Source: Pseudomonadota bacterium
Lineage (GTDB): Bacteria > Pseudomonadota > Gammaproteobacteria > DASZBR01
NCBI GenBank assembly: GCA_021777765.1
Contig: JAJYDF010000030.1
Location: forward strand, 1-45,860
DNA: 45,860 nucleotides
Direction: 5' to 3'
Shown here: positions 25,037 to 32,968 of the stretch, one piece after another
How positions within the stretch are numbered: position 1 is the first letter of the stretch
Layout: each line of letters starts with the position of its first letter
Translations under genes and position numbers: made by a program
Notes under the pieces: generated by a model
What the model saw: the letters and a program-made list of their open reading frames with translations, nothing else
The model's database searches: none
What the model was told of the DNA's origin: nothing

Positions 25037-25060
25037 CCTTCTCCCGCTTGCGGGAGAAGA
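25037..25060. repeat. REP-like hairpin element
   Basis: CCTTCTCCCGC/GCGGGAGAAG, same family as 17837. It lies 11 bp after the sspB stop and 31 bp before the rimB start, so it probably separates the two transcripts. It is flanked by T and A runs on either side and could terminate in either direction. Confidence 0.75.
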
Positions 25061-25071
25061 AAAAAAATGGA

Positions 25072-25467
25072 TTACTTTACCACTCTCAACTGCGGCTTAC
25101 CCTTTTTCCCAGCAGGAGGTGTATGATCACCACCATCACCATCATCACCACCTTCTTCAGGTTCTTCATTAAATATCATGCCTTGACCATTTTCACGTGC
25201 ATAAATGGCTAATATGGCTTTAATAGGCGCATACACTTTCATAGCAGCACCCGAAAAACGTGCCATAAATTCAACTTTCTCATTATTAATTAATAATGCA
25301 TGTGCGGCGTCAGGAGAAATATTTAAAATAATTTTTCCATCTTCAACATATTGTGTTGGCACTTGCACTGAATGATCTTTGGCATTAACAACAATATAAG
25401 GTGTGAGATTATTATCACAAATCCATTCATAAATGGCGCGGATAAAATAAGGTTTATTTGAGGTCAT
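25072..25467 (-). CDS. sspB: ClpXP adaptor / stringent starvation protein B
   Basis: A 131-aa adaptor that tethers ssrA-tagged proteins to ClpXP. The folded domain is KPYFIRAIYEWICDNNLTPYIVVNA..VQVPTQYVEDGKIILNISPDAAHALLINNEKVEFMARFSG, about 5-105. An acidic, glycine-rich linker (EEPEEGGDDGDGGDH) follows, and the ClpX-binding tail is KPQLRVVK. The start at 25467 overlaps the sspA stop by 14 bp. The tmRNA gene in this window encodes the tag it recognises (AND-SKY-ALAA; SspB contacts the AN..Y part). Confidence 0.96.
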   Translation of the reverse strand: MTSNKPYFIRAIYEWICDNNLTPYIVVNAKDHSVQVPTQYVEDGKIILNISPDAAHALLINNEKVEFMARFSGAAMKVYAPIKAILAIYARENGQGMIFNEEPEEGGDDGDGGDHTPPAGKKGKPQLRVVK

Positions 25468-26086
25468 CAAATTCACGCTCTGCTTGTGTAAGACTGGATC
25501 TAAATGAGGAGCGTTCAAACAATCTTTCTGCATATTGTTTAATCGCTTTCGCTTGGGGAGGTAACGCAATACCCAATTTTGATAAACGCCATAATAGCGG
25601 CGCCATACCACAATCGACTAATGAAAATTCCTCGCTCAAAAAATAAGGTGTAGAAGAAAATATTGGTAATACGCCAATTAAACTGTCGTGTAATACTTTG
25701 CGCGCCGCTTTTGCAGTTGCATCATCACCTTTTTCAATTTGACGCACTAAGCTATACCAATCGCGCTCAATTCTGTACATCATTAATCGATTTCTTGCAC
25801 GCGCTACAGGATATACAGGTAATAAAGGCGGATGTGGAAAACGTTCGTCAAGATATTCCACAATAATACTGGATTCAAATAACGCTAAATCGCGATCAAT
25901 TAATGTCGGCAGTGTAAGATAAGGATTGAGGCGTTTAAAATCTTCAGGTAAATGATCTTTATCAACATCAATAATATCGACAGCGACACCTTTTTCAGCG
26001 AGAACAATACGTACTCGATGACTGCTGAGATCATGTGGATCAGCATATAAAGTCATGGTCGATCGTTTATTGGCAGCAACAGCCAT
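25454..26086 (-). CDS. sspA: Stringent starvation protein A
   Basis: A 210-aa glutathione-S-transferase-fold protein that binds RNA polymerase and acts in stationary-phase and stress gene control. It begins MAVAANKRSTMTLYADPHDLSSHRVRIVLAEKGV, nearly as in E. coli. NPYLTLPTLIDRDLALFESSIIVEYLDERFPHPPL is the thioredoxin-like domain, followed by a helical domain. The Met at 26086 is preferred over 26092 because GGAG is only 3 nt from the first. It forms the conserved rplM-rpsI-sspA-sspB block, here interrupted by a tRNA gene. Confidence 0.95.
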   Translation of the reverse strand: MAVAANKRSTMTLYADPHDLSSHRVRIVLAEKGVAVDIIDVDKDHLPEDFKRLNPYLTLPTLIDRDLALFESSIIVEYLDERFPHPPLLPVYPVARARNRLMMYRIERDWYSLVRQIEKGDDATAKAARKVLHDSLIGVLPIFSSTPYFLSEEFSLVDCGMAPLLWRLSKLGIALPPQAKAIKQYAERLFERSSFRSSLTQAEREFDDLK

Positions 26087-26111
26087 CCACATTTGCTCCT
26101 ATTATTTAAAT

Positions 26112-26185
26112 TGGCTGGGGGACTAGGATTCGAACCTAGGTTAACGGAGTCAGAGTCCGCAGTCCTACCACTAGACGATCCCCCA
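26112..26185 (-). tRNA. tRNA-Gln (anticodon CTG)
   Basis: A 74-nt tRNA on the minus strand with an encoded CCA. Acceptor TGGGGGA pairs with TCCCCCA; the T-arm is CCTAGGTTCGAATCCTAGT and the anticodon loop CTCTGAC gives CTG (reads CAG). The U1-A72 closing pair is a known glutamine identity feature. It lies between rpsI and sspA. Confidence 0.92.
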
Positions 26186-26258
26186 TTAAAAAATTAAAAA
26201 ATATTTTAATGAGACCCCAGGGCACAATAAAATTAATTCTACGATTATTTTGTCCCAA

Positions 26259-26681
26259 TTAACGTTTAGAGTATTGAGGACGTTTACGCGCTTTACGTAA
26301 GCCAAATTTCTTACGTTCTACTTTTCTAGAATCACGTGTTAATAATTTTGCTTTTCTTAAAACAGGTCTTAATGTTTCATCGTGCTCCACTAATGCACGT
26401 GCGATACCGTGTGAAATAGCACCAGATTGTCCTGTATTACCACCACCACGTACTGTCACTAAAATATCGAGGTTTTGGATATTCGCTACTTCAAGTGGTC
26501 TATAAACACGCATTTGCGCTGTTTTTCTACCGAAATAATTATCTACTTCACGACCATTAATAGTGATTTTACCAGTACCTTTTTGCAAAAATACTCTGGC
26601 GGTAGATGTTTTACGTCGACCAGTTCCGTAATTCACAGTTGATTTAGATTTAGATTTTGCTTTAGGTTTTGCTGCTGCCAT
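26259..26681 (-). CDS. rpsI: 30S ribosomal protein S9
   Basis: A 140-aa ribosomal protein. [62 protein letters not shown] and the C-terminal [17 protein letters not shown] (reaching the P site) are universal S9 motifs. The first 16 residues are a lysine/alanine-rich extension. It lies 16 bp after rplM, the conserved two-gene operon. Confidence 0.98.
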   Translation of the reverse strand: MAAAKPKAKSKSKSTVNYGTGRRKTSTARVFLQKGTGKITINGREVDNYFGRKTAQMRVYRPLEVANIQNLDILVTVRGGGNTGQSGAISHGIARALVEHDETLRPVLRKAKLLTRDSRKVERKKFGLRKARKRPQYSKR

Positions 26682-26697
26682 AAATTTTTATTCCGTA

Positions 26698-27129
26698 TTA
26701 ATCAATTGATAAAGGTTGAGGTTGTTGCGCGGAGTGATTATGTTTGTCATCAGCATAAACTTTCAATTTACGAAACATATCACGGCCAAGAGGACCTTTA
26801 GGTAGCATGCCTTTCACAGCAATTTCAATAATGCGTTCAGGAGCTTTTGCTAATAATTCTTCGAATGTAAAAGTTTTCAATCCACCAATGTATTCACTGT
26901 GATGTTGATATAATTTTTCTTTAACTTTTTTGCCAGTAACGCGAATTTTCTTGGCGTTAATAACAATGATGTAATCACCAGTATCCACATGCGGGGTAAA
27001 TTCAGGCTTATGTTTGCCGCGTAATCTAAAAGCAACTTGTGTCGCTAATCGGCCTAATGTTTTGCCAGCAGCATCAACGACATACCAATCGCGTTGAACT
27101 GTTTCTGCTTTGGCAGTATAGGTTGTCAT
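26698..27129 (-). CDS. rplM: 50S ribosomal protein L13
   Basis: A 143-aa ribosomal protein. [45 protein letters not shown], the [12 protein letters not shown] segment and [20 protein letters not shown] are diagnostic. The Met at 27129 starts the family sequence ([15 protein letters not shown]), with a GGAG-containing leader just upstream; the frame beyond it is non-homologous. First gene of rplM-rpsI. Confidence 0.98.
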   Translation of the reverse strand: MTTYTAKAETVQRDWYVVDAAGKTLGRLATQVAFRLRGKHKPEFTPHVDTGDYIIVINAKKIRVTGKKVKEKLYQHHSEYIGGLKTFTFEELLAKAPERIIEIAVKGMLPKGPLGRDMFRKLKVYADDKHNHSAQQPQPLSID

Positions 27130-27249
27130 GATAATTCCTACTCCAGTATTATAGGGTGTTATAGTTGAAAAGGTTGAAATTCTACCGAAGCAATTGAAAA
27201 TATACAAGTGATATTAAAGGTAATTTTCAGTTAAACTTCCCCATTTTAT

Positions 27250-27342
27250 AAAGGGGTCAAGTACCGTCTTGCAAGTTAAAGCATTATTGATTGCAAAACG
27301 ATATATGGCACCTTAACTTGCAAGACGGTACTTGACCCCTTT
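27250..27342. repeat. MITE-like element with perfect 30-bp terminal inverted repeats
   Basis: A 93-bp element. The 30 bp at 27250-27279 (beginning AAAGGGGTCAAGTACCGTCT) are the exact reverse complement of 27313-27342, around a 33-bp centre. AAAGGGGTCAAGTACC-type termini are known from elements mobilised by Y1/REP-type transposases. It lies between the divergent rplM and arnT genes and could influence both promoters. Confidence 0.85.
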
Positions 27343-27361
27343 GAATTGTTATGGACATTTA

Positions 27362-29029
27362 ATGCAACAAAATTTATCGACACAGACTGCGCGCAATAAT
27401 TGGTACAGAGATATTCTCATCCTATTTATTTTAATCAACACCCTATTTTGCTTCATGTTAGGCAGCAGACCATTAAATGTCCCCGATGAAGCGCGTTATA
27501 CAGAAATCCCCTTAGAAATGATTGCCACACATGATTACATTACCCCGCATTTAGATGGCATCAAATATTTCGAAAAACCCGCATTATTTTATTGGATGCA
27601 AACCAGCGCCATAAAAATATTAGGCAATAATAATTGGGCCTATCGCATCACCACCGAATTAATGGCTATGCTCGGTTGCTTATTTGTTTATATAGGCGGT
27701 CGATTATTATTTGATAGGCGTACTGGATGGTTAGCTGCTGGTGTATTAGCAACGAATATTCTTTATTTTGCCTTTGCGCATGTTGTTACTTTAGACATGA
27801 CATTATCTGTATTTATGACGGGCACATTATTGTCATTCATCGTCGCAATGCGCTATCCCCCTGGTAAAACACGACGATATTTAATGTGGTGCTGTTATAT
27901 TTTCGCCGCATTAGCGGTAATGACTAAAGGATTAGTTGGCATTATTTTACCGGGATTTATTGTCTTAGTTTGGATGGCATTATTTAATGAATGGCGACAA
28001 TTAAAATCTTGTTATTTAATTAGCGGCATTGTGCTTTTTCTGTTAATAGTTTTACCTTGGCATATTGCTGTTCAAATTAAAAACCCCGAATTTTTTTATT
28101 TCTATTTTATTCAACAGCAATTTACCCGTTATCTCACTAATTATGCAGGGCGCTTTAAACCATTTTGGTTTTTCATTCCCATTATCACCATAGGTTTATA
28201 TCCGTGGATTTGTTTTCTTGTACAAGCAATTAAATTTCATTTACCACAGCGATGGCATGAAAGAAAAACTTATAAAGAAGCATTATTTTTATTAATTTGG
28301 GCAACAACTATATTTGTATTTTTTTCATTATCGAAATCAAAATTAATTCCTTATATTTTGCCAACTATTCCCCCTTTAGCATTATTAATTGGACATTATT
28401 TTGCAAACGTTCCTGCAAAAGATATTGGTATAACACGGGGATTTAAAATATTGCCCTTTTTTACAATCATCATGGCAATCGCTTTTCTCATCGTCTTTCA
28501 TTTTATTAAAATAAATCAGTCCGCATTGGTCATTACCAGTGAAGCATTGATGGTATTCGTTGCAATCAGCGGTTCATTTTTAGCCCTCTGGGTCTATAAA
28601 AAATTCAATATAATCGCTGCATTTTCTACACAATTAATTGCTTCAGTGTGTTTCCTATTAATTTTGACAGTGATCGTGCCATTCATTGACATGGGTTCTA
28701 TTGCACCTCTAACACAAGTATTAAAGCCCCTCTTAAAACCAAATGATGTCGTAGCGACTTATAGCTTTTACTATCAAGATTTACCAGTTTATTTGCATAG
28801 ACAAATCATGATTGTGAGTTGGCAAAATGAACTGAGTTTTGGTATTGCACATCAAGATGCACATCAATGGATAATAGATGCACCCACTTTTTGGAAACTC
28901 TGGTCAAGTCCTGCAACCTTCTATATGATCACCACTCAACACATTTACCAGACTCGATTAATTGGCCAACATGAACCATTACATTTACTCGCGCAAACAA
29001 GACATGATGTACTTCTTGCTAACCATTGA
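27362..29029 (+). CDS. arnT: Lipid A L-Ara4N transferase (ArnT/GT-C family)
   Basis: A 555-aa inner-membrane GT-C glycosyltransferase that moves 4-amino-4-deoxy-L-arabinose from undecaprenyl phosphate to lipid A at the periplasmic face. About twelve membrane segments. The first periplasmic loop has NVPDEARYTEIPLEM, with the acidic residues expected for catalysis and metal binding, and YFEKPALFYWMQ. The Met at 27362 is chosen; the frame upstream starts inside the MITE. It is the first gene of the arn cluster, followed by arnE after 9 bp. Positive charge added to lipid A gives resistance to cationic peptides. Confidence 0.9.
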   Translation: MQQNLSTQTARNNWYRDILILFILINTLFCFMLGSRPLNVPDEARYTEIPLEMIATHDYITPHLDGIKYFEKPALFYWMQTSAIKILGNNNWAYRITTELMAMLGCLFVYIGGRLLFDRRTGWLAAGVLATNILYFAFAHVVTLDMTLSVFMTGTLLSFIVAMRYPPGKTRRYLMWCCYIFAALAVMTKGLVGIILPGFIVLVWMALFNEWRQLKSCYLISGIVLFLLIVLPWHIAVQIKNPEFFYFYFIQQQFTRYLTNYAGRFKPFWFFIPIITIGLYPWICFLVQAIKFHLPQRWHERKTYKEALFLLIWATTIFVFFSLSKSKLIPYILPTIPPLALLIGHYFANVPAKDIGITRGFKILPFFTIIMAIAFLIVFHFIKINQSALVITSEALMVFVAISGSFLALWVYKKFNIIAAFSTQLIASVCFLLILTVIVPFIDMGSIAPLTQVLKPLLKPNDVVATYSFYYQDLPVYLHRQIMIVSWQNELSFGIAHQDAHQWIIDAPTFWKLWSSPATFYMITTQHIYQTRLIGQHEPLHLLAQTRHDVLLANH

Positions 29030-29038
29030 GAAACTCGC

Positions 29039-29407
29039 ATGATCACAGTGATACCACTTATTTTACTGACTGCCATTCTGAATGCAGCCGCTCAACTTTT
29101 ACTGAAACAAGGTATGAACCGTATCGGTGAATTTGCATTTTCGTGGTCGAATATTATGCCAACGATGGTAAAAATTGCATTTAGCCCTTTAATTATTTTT
29201 GGGTTATTTATTTATGTATTTAGCGTCACAGTATGGTTATTTGTATTATCACGCGTCGATGCAAGCATCGCTTATCCTATGTCTAGTTTAGGATATATCA
29301 TCACTGCTATCGCCGCTTATTTTATTCTTAACGAACAATTATCCATTACACAAATGCTTGGTATAGTAGTCATTATTTTTGGTGTGTATTTAATTACACA
29401 ACACTAG
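29039..29407 (+). CDS. arnE: ArnE-like SMR-family flippase subunit
   Basis: A 122-aa protein of the small multidrug resistance/EamA fold with four membrane segments (about 3-22, 40-62, 70-90, 97-117). Motifs: LNAAAQLLLKQGM near the N-terminus and SRVDASIAYPMSSLGYIITAIAAYFILNEQLS. In enterobacteria ArnE and ArnF together flip undecaprenyl-phosphate-L-Ara4N across the inner membrane. Only one subunit is present here, so it may act as a homodimer. It sits between arnT and arnB with gaps of 9 and 11 bp, clearly one operon. Confidence 0.85.
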   Translation: MITVIPLILLTAILNAAAQLLLKQGMNRIGEFAFSWSNIMPTMVKIAFSPLIIFGLFIYVFSVTVWLFVLSRVDASIAYPMSSLGYIITAIAAYFILNEQLSITQMLGIVVIIFGVYLITQH

Positions 29408-29418
29408 AGGAAATAAAT

Positions 29419-30573
29419 ATGTCAGATGATTTTCTGCCTTTTTCACGACCGACGATTACACAAGAGTCAATAGATGATGTCGTTGCGTGTTTAAAATCAG
29501 GCTGGATTGCAACAGGTCCAAAAGTTAAACAATTCGAAGAAATGTTACAAAATTATTTAGATGCACCACATGTATTAGCAGTGACTTCAGGTACAGCAGG
29601 ATTACATTTGGCTTTATTAAGTTTAAATTTACAACCCGGTGATGAAGTGATTACTTCTTCACTGACATTTGTTGCTGATTTAAATACGATTGTATTAGCA
29701 GGCGGTAAACCGGTGCTGGTTGATATTGATGAAACTTATAATATGGATGTTAATCGTCTCGCTGATGCTATTACACCACGCACACGCGCAATTATTCCAG
29801 TACATTTTACAGGATTATCAGTCAATCTCGATCCCATTTATGATTTAGCACGCAAACATAATTTACGTGTTATTGAAGATGCCTGCCAAGCGATTGGTAG
29901 TAAATATCATAATAAATTAATTGGTAGTTTCGGCGATACACAAATATTTAGTTTTCATCCCAATAAAAATATCACCACGGGTGAAGGTGGATGTATTGTG
30001 ACACGCGATAGCGAAATGGCAAAAAAAATGAGTGTATTACGTTTTCATGGTATTGATCGTGATGCATTTAATCGCTTTTCGAAACAAGGTAGTCAACATT
30101 ACGATGTGATTGCGCCGGGCTTTAAATATAACATGCTGGATTTACAAGCCGTGTTGGGCATTCATCAATTACCTAAATTAGAATATTATATTAATCGCCG
30201 CACTGAAATTGTAAATCGTTATAATGAAGAATTAGCCAATTGGTCTGAGTTTACCCTGCCCAAACATGCAAATTATCCGCATAAACATTCCTGGCATTTA
30301 TACACACCATTAATTAATCCAGATGCTGCAAAAATGGATAGAGATACATTTTTACAAACCATGAAAGATTATAATATCGGTGTTGGTTTGCATTATGATG
30401 CGGTACATTTATATTCTTATTATCGTGAAACCTTTGGATTTAAACCGGGTGATTTTCCAAAAGCTGAAAATACGTGTAAACGTATTATGAGTTTACCCTT
30501 ATTCCCTTTAATGACAGATTCTGATCAAGATCGTGTTATATCCGCAATGAAGAAAATATTTGGTAGGAATTAA
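29419..30573 (+). CDS. arnB: UDP-4-amino-4-deoxy-L-arabinose aminotransferase
   Basis: A 384-aa PLP-dependent aminotransferase of the DegT/DnrJ/EryC1 family. It converts UDP-4-keto-pentose to UDP-L-Ara4N using glutamate. Motifs: FSRPTITQESIDDVV, TSGTAGLHLAL, VIEDACQAIGSKY and FSFHPNKNITTGEGG with the PLP lysine at about K183. Length is close to E. coli ArnB (379-385). AGAGGAAATAAAT precedes the start. It acts in the cytoplasm between ArnA and ArnC. Confidence 0.95.
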   Translation: MSDDFLPFSRPTITQESIDDVVACLKSGWIATGPKVKQFEEMLQNYLDAPHVLAVTSGTAGLHLALLSLNLQPGDEVITSSLTFVADLNTIVLAGGKPVLVDIDETYNMDVNRLADAITPRTRAIIPVHFTGLSVNLDPIYDLARKHNLRVIEDACQAIGSKYHNKLIGSFGDTQIFSFHPNKNITTGEGGCIVTRDSEMAKKMSVLRFHGIDRDAFNRFSKQGSQHYDVIAPGFKYNMLDLQAVLGIHQLPKLEYYINRRTEIVNRYNEELANWSEFTLPKHANYPHKHSWHLYTPLINPDAAKMDRDTFLQTMKDYNIGVGLHYDAVHLYSYYRETFGFKPGDFPKAENTCKRIMSLPLFPLMTDSDQDRVISAMKKIFGRN

Positions 30574-30576
30574 TTC

Positions 30577-31536
30577 ATGAAAAAACCTTATTTAAGTGTC
30601 GTAATACCTGTTTACAATGAGCAAGATAATTTAGAAACTTTATATCAACGCCTTACTACTGCTTTAGATAATATGGGTAAATCTTATGAAATCATTTTTA
30701 CCAATGATGGCAGTAAAGATAATTCCGCAGCAATTTTAGATGAATTACATCGCAGACGTCCTGATCAAATTCGCGTGATTCATTTTAATGGTAATTTTGG
30801 TCAACATATGGCAATTATTGCCGCATTTGAACGGGTGCGTGGCGATGTGATTGTGACATTAGATGCTGATTTACAAAATCCACCGGAAGAAATTGCAAAA
30901 TTATTGGTTGCATTTGAACAAGGCTACGATGTTGTGGGTGGTGCACGTCAAAATAGACAAGATAGTTTATTTAGAAAATATGCGTCTAAATTAAATAATA
31001 AAATTCGCCATAAAATTACCGGTATTCGCATGACGGATCAAGGCAGTATGTTACGTGCTTATAGTCGACGCGTTGTTGATTTAATGGCACAAAGTGGCGA
31101 ATCATCGATGTTTATTCCTGCCCTCGCCTATAAATTAGCGAATAATCCTACTGAAGTGGAAGTAGCACACGATGCAAGATTAGCGGGTGAATCAAAATAC
31201 AGTATTTATAAATTATTACGTTTGAATTTTGATTTAATGACTGGATTTTCATTAGTGCCATTACAAGCATTTACGGTGTTTGGCATGATTGTTTCTTTAT
31301 TAAGTGCATTATTTGTTATTTATATGTTTATTCGCCGAATTATTGTTGGCCCAGAAGCTGAAGGATTATTTACATTATTTGCCATTTTATTTTTCTTAGT
31401 CGGTACAATGTTAATGGGCTTAGGAATTGTTGGTGAATATATCGGCAGAATTTATCAAGAAGTCAGAAAACGCCCACGATTTGTAATAAAAGAAGTTTTG
31501 GATGTTGAAAAGAAAAGTGTAGAGAAAGTAGTTTGA
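30577..31536 (+). CDS. arnC: Undecaprenyl-phosphate 4-formamido-L-arabinose transferase
   Basis: A 319-aa GT2 glycosyltransferase that loads the sugar onto undecaprenyl phosphate at the inner membrane. N-terminal GT-A domain: LSVVIPVYNEQDNLETLYQRL, NDGSKDNSA, GNFGQHMAIIAAFE, the D-x-D motif in TLDADLQNPPEE and MTDQGSMLRAYSR. Two C-terminal membrane helices lie at about 232-260 and 268-292. It starts 3 bp after arnB. E. coli ArnC is 322 aa. The enzyme normally uses the N-formylated donor made by the formyltransferase half of ArnA, which is not in this window. Confidence 0.95.
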   Translation: MKKPYLSVVIPVYNEQDNLETLYQRLTTALDNMGKSYEIIFTNDGSKDNSAAILDELHRRRPDQIRVIHFNGNFGQHMAIIAAFERVRGDVIVTLDADLQNPPEEIAKLLVAFEQGYDVVGGARQNRQDSLFRKYASKLNNKIRHKITGIRMTDQGSMLRAYSRRVVDLMAQSGESSMFIPALAYKLANNPTEVEVAHDARLAGESKYSIYKLLRLNFDLMTGFSLVPLQAFTVFGMIVSLLSALFVIYMFIRRIIVGPEAEGLFTLFAILFFLVGTMLMGLGIVGEYIGRIYQEVRKRPRFVIKEVLDVEKKSVEKVV

Positions 31537-31592
31537 TAATAAAAAAAGAAAAAGTTATTTAGATCTTACTTTATATTTCCGCTTTTCTTTGG

Positions 31593-31697
31593 TTTGCAAA
31601 GTGGTGGTTCGCAACGCAGACAGAAATTAGTAATTAGGCGTATCAAAGTCAATCATATCTTTCACGGTCTGCTTATGCGAACCACCCCTTCGCAAAC
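31593..31697. repeat. MITE-like element, GGTGGTTCGCA family
   Basis: A 105-bp element with long imperfect inverted termini. The left end TTTGCAAAGTGGTGGTTCGC continues ACGCAGAC; the right end is GTCTGC...TGCGAACCACC...GCAAAC. It is inserted between arnC and arnD. Confidence 0.7.
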
Positions 31698-31801
31698 GCT
31701 TATGGTTAACGATTAATTTATGTAATTTGAATAATGTTTACTTTTGGTGTTGGGTCCAATTAAGTGGAACATATAATTGTAAATTGTGCTGATCAAAGTC
31801 G

Positions 31802-31893
31802 TAGGGTGGATTAGCGCCATGAGTAAATTATAATTGCACAATCGTTGGAATTACTAAATTAATCCTTAATATTGCTGGCGCGTAATCCACCAT
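31802..31893. repeat. MITE-like element, GGTGGATTA family, copy 1
   Basis: A 92-bp element with termini TAGGGTGGATTAGCGC and GGCGCGTAATCCACCAT. It is related over its whole length to 36379-36471. It ends 30 bp before the proposed arnD start, so apparent upstream arnD codons are element sequence. Confidence 0.8.
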
Positions 31894-31922
31894 CTCATAG
31901 ACAATTTACTGGAGATTTAATT

Positions 31923-32828
31923 TTGACAATACTAGCTATAAAAATCGATGTAGATACCGATCGTGGCACACGCATTGGTGTTCCTAACTTATTAAACTTA
32001 TTTAAAGAATTACAAATTCCCGCGACATTTTTATTTTCTCTTGGTCCCGATAATACCGGTCGCGCAATTAAAAGAATTTTCCATCCGGGATTTTTGAAGA
32101 AAGTAAGTCGCACCAGCATAATTAGCACTTATGGTATTCGTACATTATTAAATGGTGTTTTATTACCAGGCCCCCATATCGGTAAAAAAAATGAACAAAT
32201 AATTCGCTCTGTTGAGCAAGCAGGTCATGAAGTTGGCATTCATTGCTATGACCATATTCGTTGGCAAGATGGTGTGCAAACCATGTCGCAATTAGAAGTA
32301 TTTAACGAATTTGCTAAAGCGCGTAATGAATTTCAACGCATATTTAAAAAACCTGCAAAAACCGCAGGTGCCGCAGGTTGGCAAGCGAATGAAAAAAGTT
32401 TAGCTGCTTATGATGATGCGCAATTATTATATGGTAGTGATTGTCGTGGTAAATTTCCTTTTAAACCACGCGTGGGTGAAAAAATATTTAATACGATTCA
32501 AATTCCAACCACATTACCAACGCTTGATGAATTAGTAGGCAGGCCAGAATATCCCATCAATCAATTAACCGCGCATTATTTAAAATTATTACAATTAAAT
32601 GAATTAAATGTTTTTACCACCCATGCTGAAATTGAAGGCATGAAATATTTAGCTTGGTTTAAAGAATTTTTAATCAGCGCTAAAAAACAAGGTGTGCAAT
32701 TTGCTACGCTAGAAACGATTGCCAATCAGTTATTGCAAAATGCTAACGCAATTCCGATTAATGAATTAATTCAAGGCAGTGTTGATGGACGATCGGGAAC
32801 CATGGCTGTGCAAGAATTAACCGAATAA
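31923..32828 (+). CDS. arnD: 4-deoxy-4-formamido-L-arabinose-phosphoundecaprenol deformylase
   Basis: A 301-aa polysaccharide-deacetylase-fold enzyme that removes the formyl group from undecaprenyl-phosphate-L-Ara4FN before export. Family motifs: IKIDVDTDRGTRIGVPNLL (metal-binding Asp), PATFLFSLGPDNTGRA, HEVGIHCYDHIRWQ and TAGAAGWQ. I chose the TTG at 31923: GGAGA lies just upstream and the product then starts M-T-I-L-A-I-K-I-D-V-D, as in E. coli ArnD (296 aa). The longer frame begins inside a MITE. Two elements (386 bp in all) separate it from arnC, so operon continuity is uncertain. Confidence 0.92.
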   Translation: MTILAIKIDVDTDRGTRIGVPNLLNLFKELQIPATFLFSLGPDNTGRAIKRIFHPGFLKKVSRTSIISTYGIRTLLNGVLLPGPHIGKKNEQIIRSVEQAGHEVGIHCYDHIRWQDGVQTMSQLEVFNEFAKARNEFQRIFKKPAKTAGAAGWQANEKSLAAYDDAQLLYGSDCRGKFPFKPRVGEKIFNTIQIPTTLPTLDELVGRPEYPINQLTAHYLKLLQLNELNVFTTHAEIEGMKYLAWFKEFLISAKKQGVQFATLETIANQLLQNANAIPINELIQGSVDGRSGTMAVQELTE

Positions 32829-32855
32829 ATTCTTCTCACATAAATTAAATTTAAT

Positions 32856-32940
32856 GTAACCCGGACAAAGGAGCGCCAGCAACGTGTCCGGGTGGATTTA
32901 ATTCCCTGACACGTCGCTGGCGCTCCTTTGTCCGGGCTAC
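32856..32940 (+). terminator. Long hairpin repeat after arnD
   Basis: GTAACCCGGACAAAGGAGCG... and ...CGCTCCTTTGTCCGGGCTAC form arms of about 33 bp with a few mismatches, followed by AGTTTTTTT on the plus strand. This makes a strong terminator at the end of the arn operon. The unit is a dispersed repeat: a related copy begins at 45799. Confidence 0.75.
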
Positions 32941-32968
32941 AGTTTTTTTAATTCTGTTAAGCTAATTG

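Noticed and set aside
31872..31922. Upstream extension of arnD from 31872
   Set aside because: These codons lie in a MITE and the following linker. Similarity to ArnD begins at the TTG at 31923, which has its own GGAGA.
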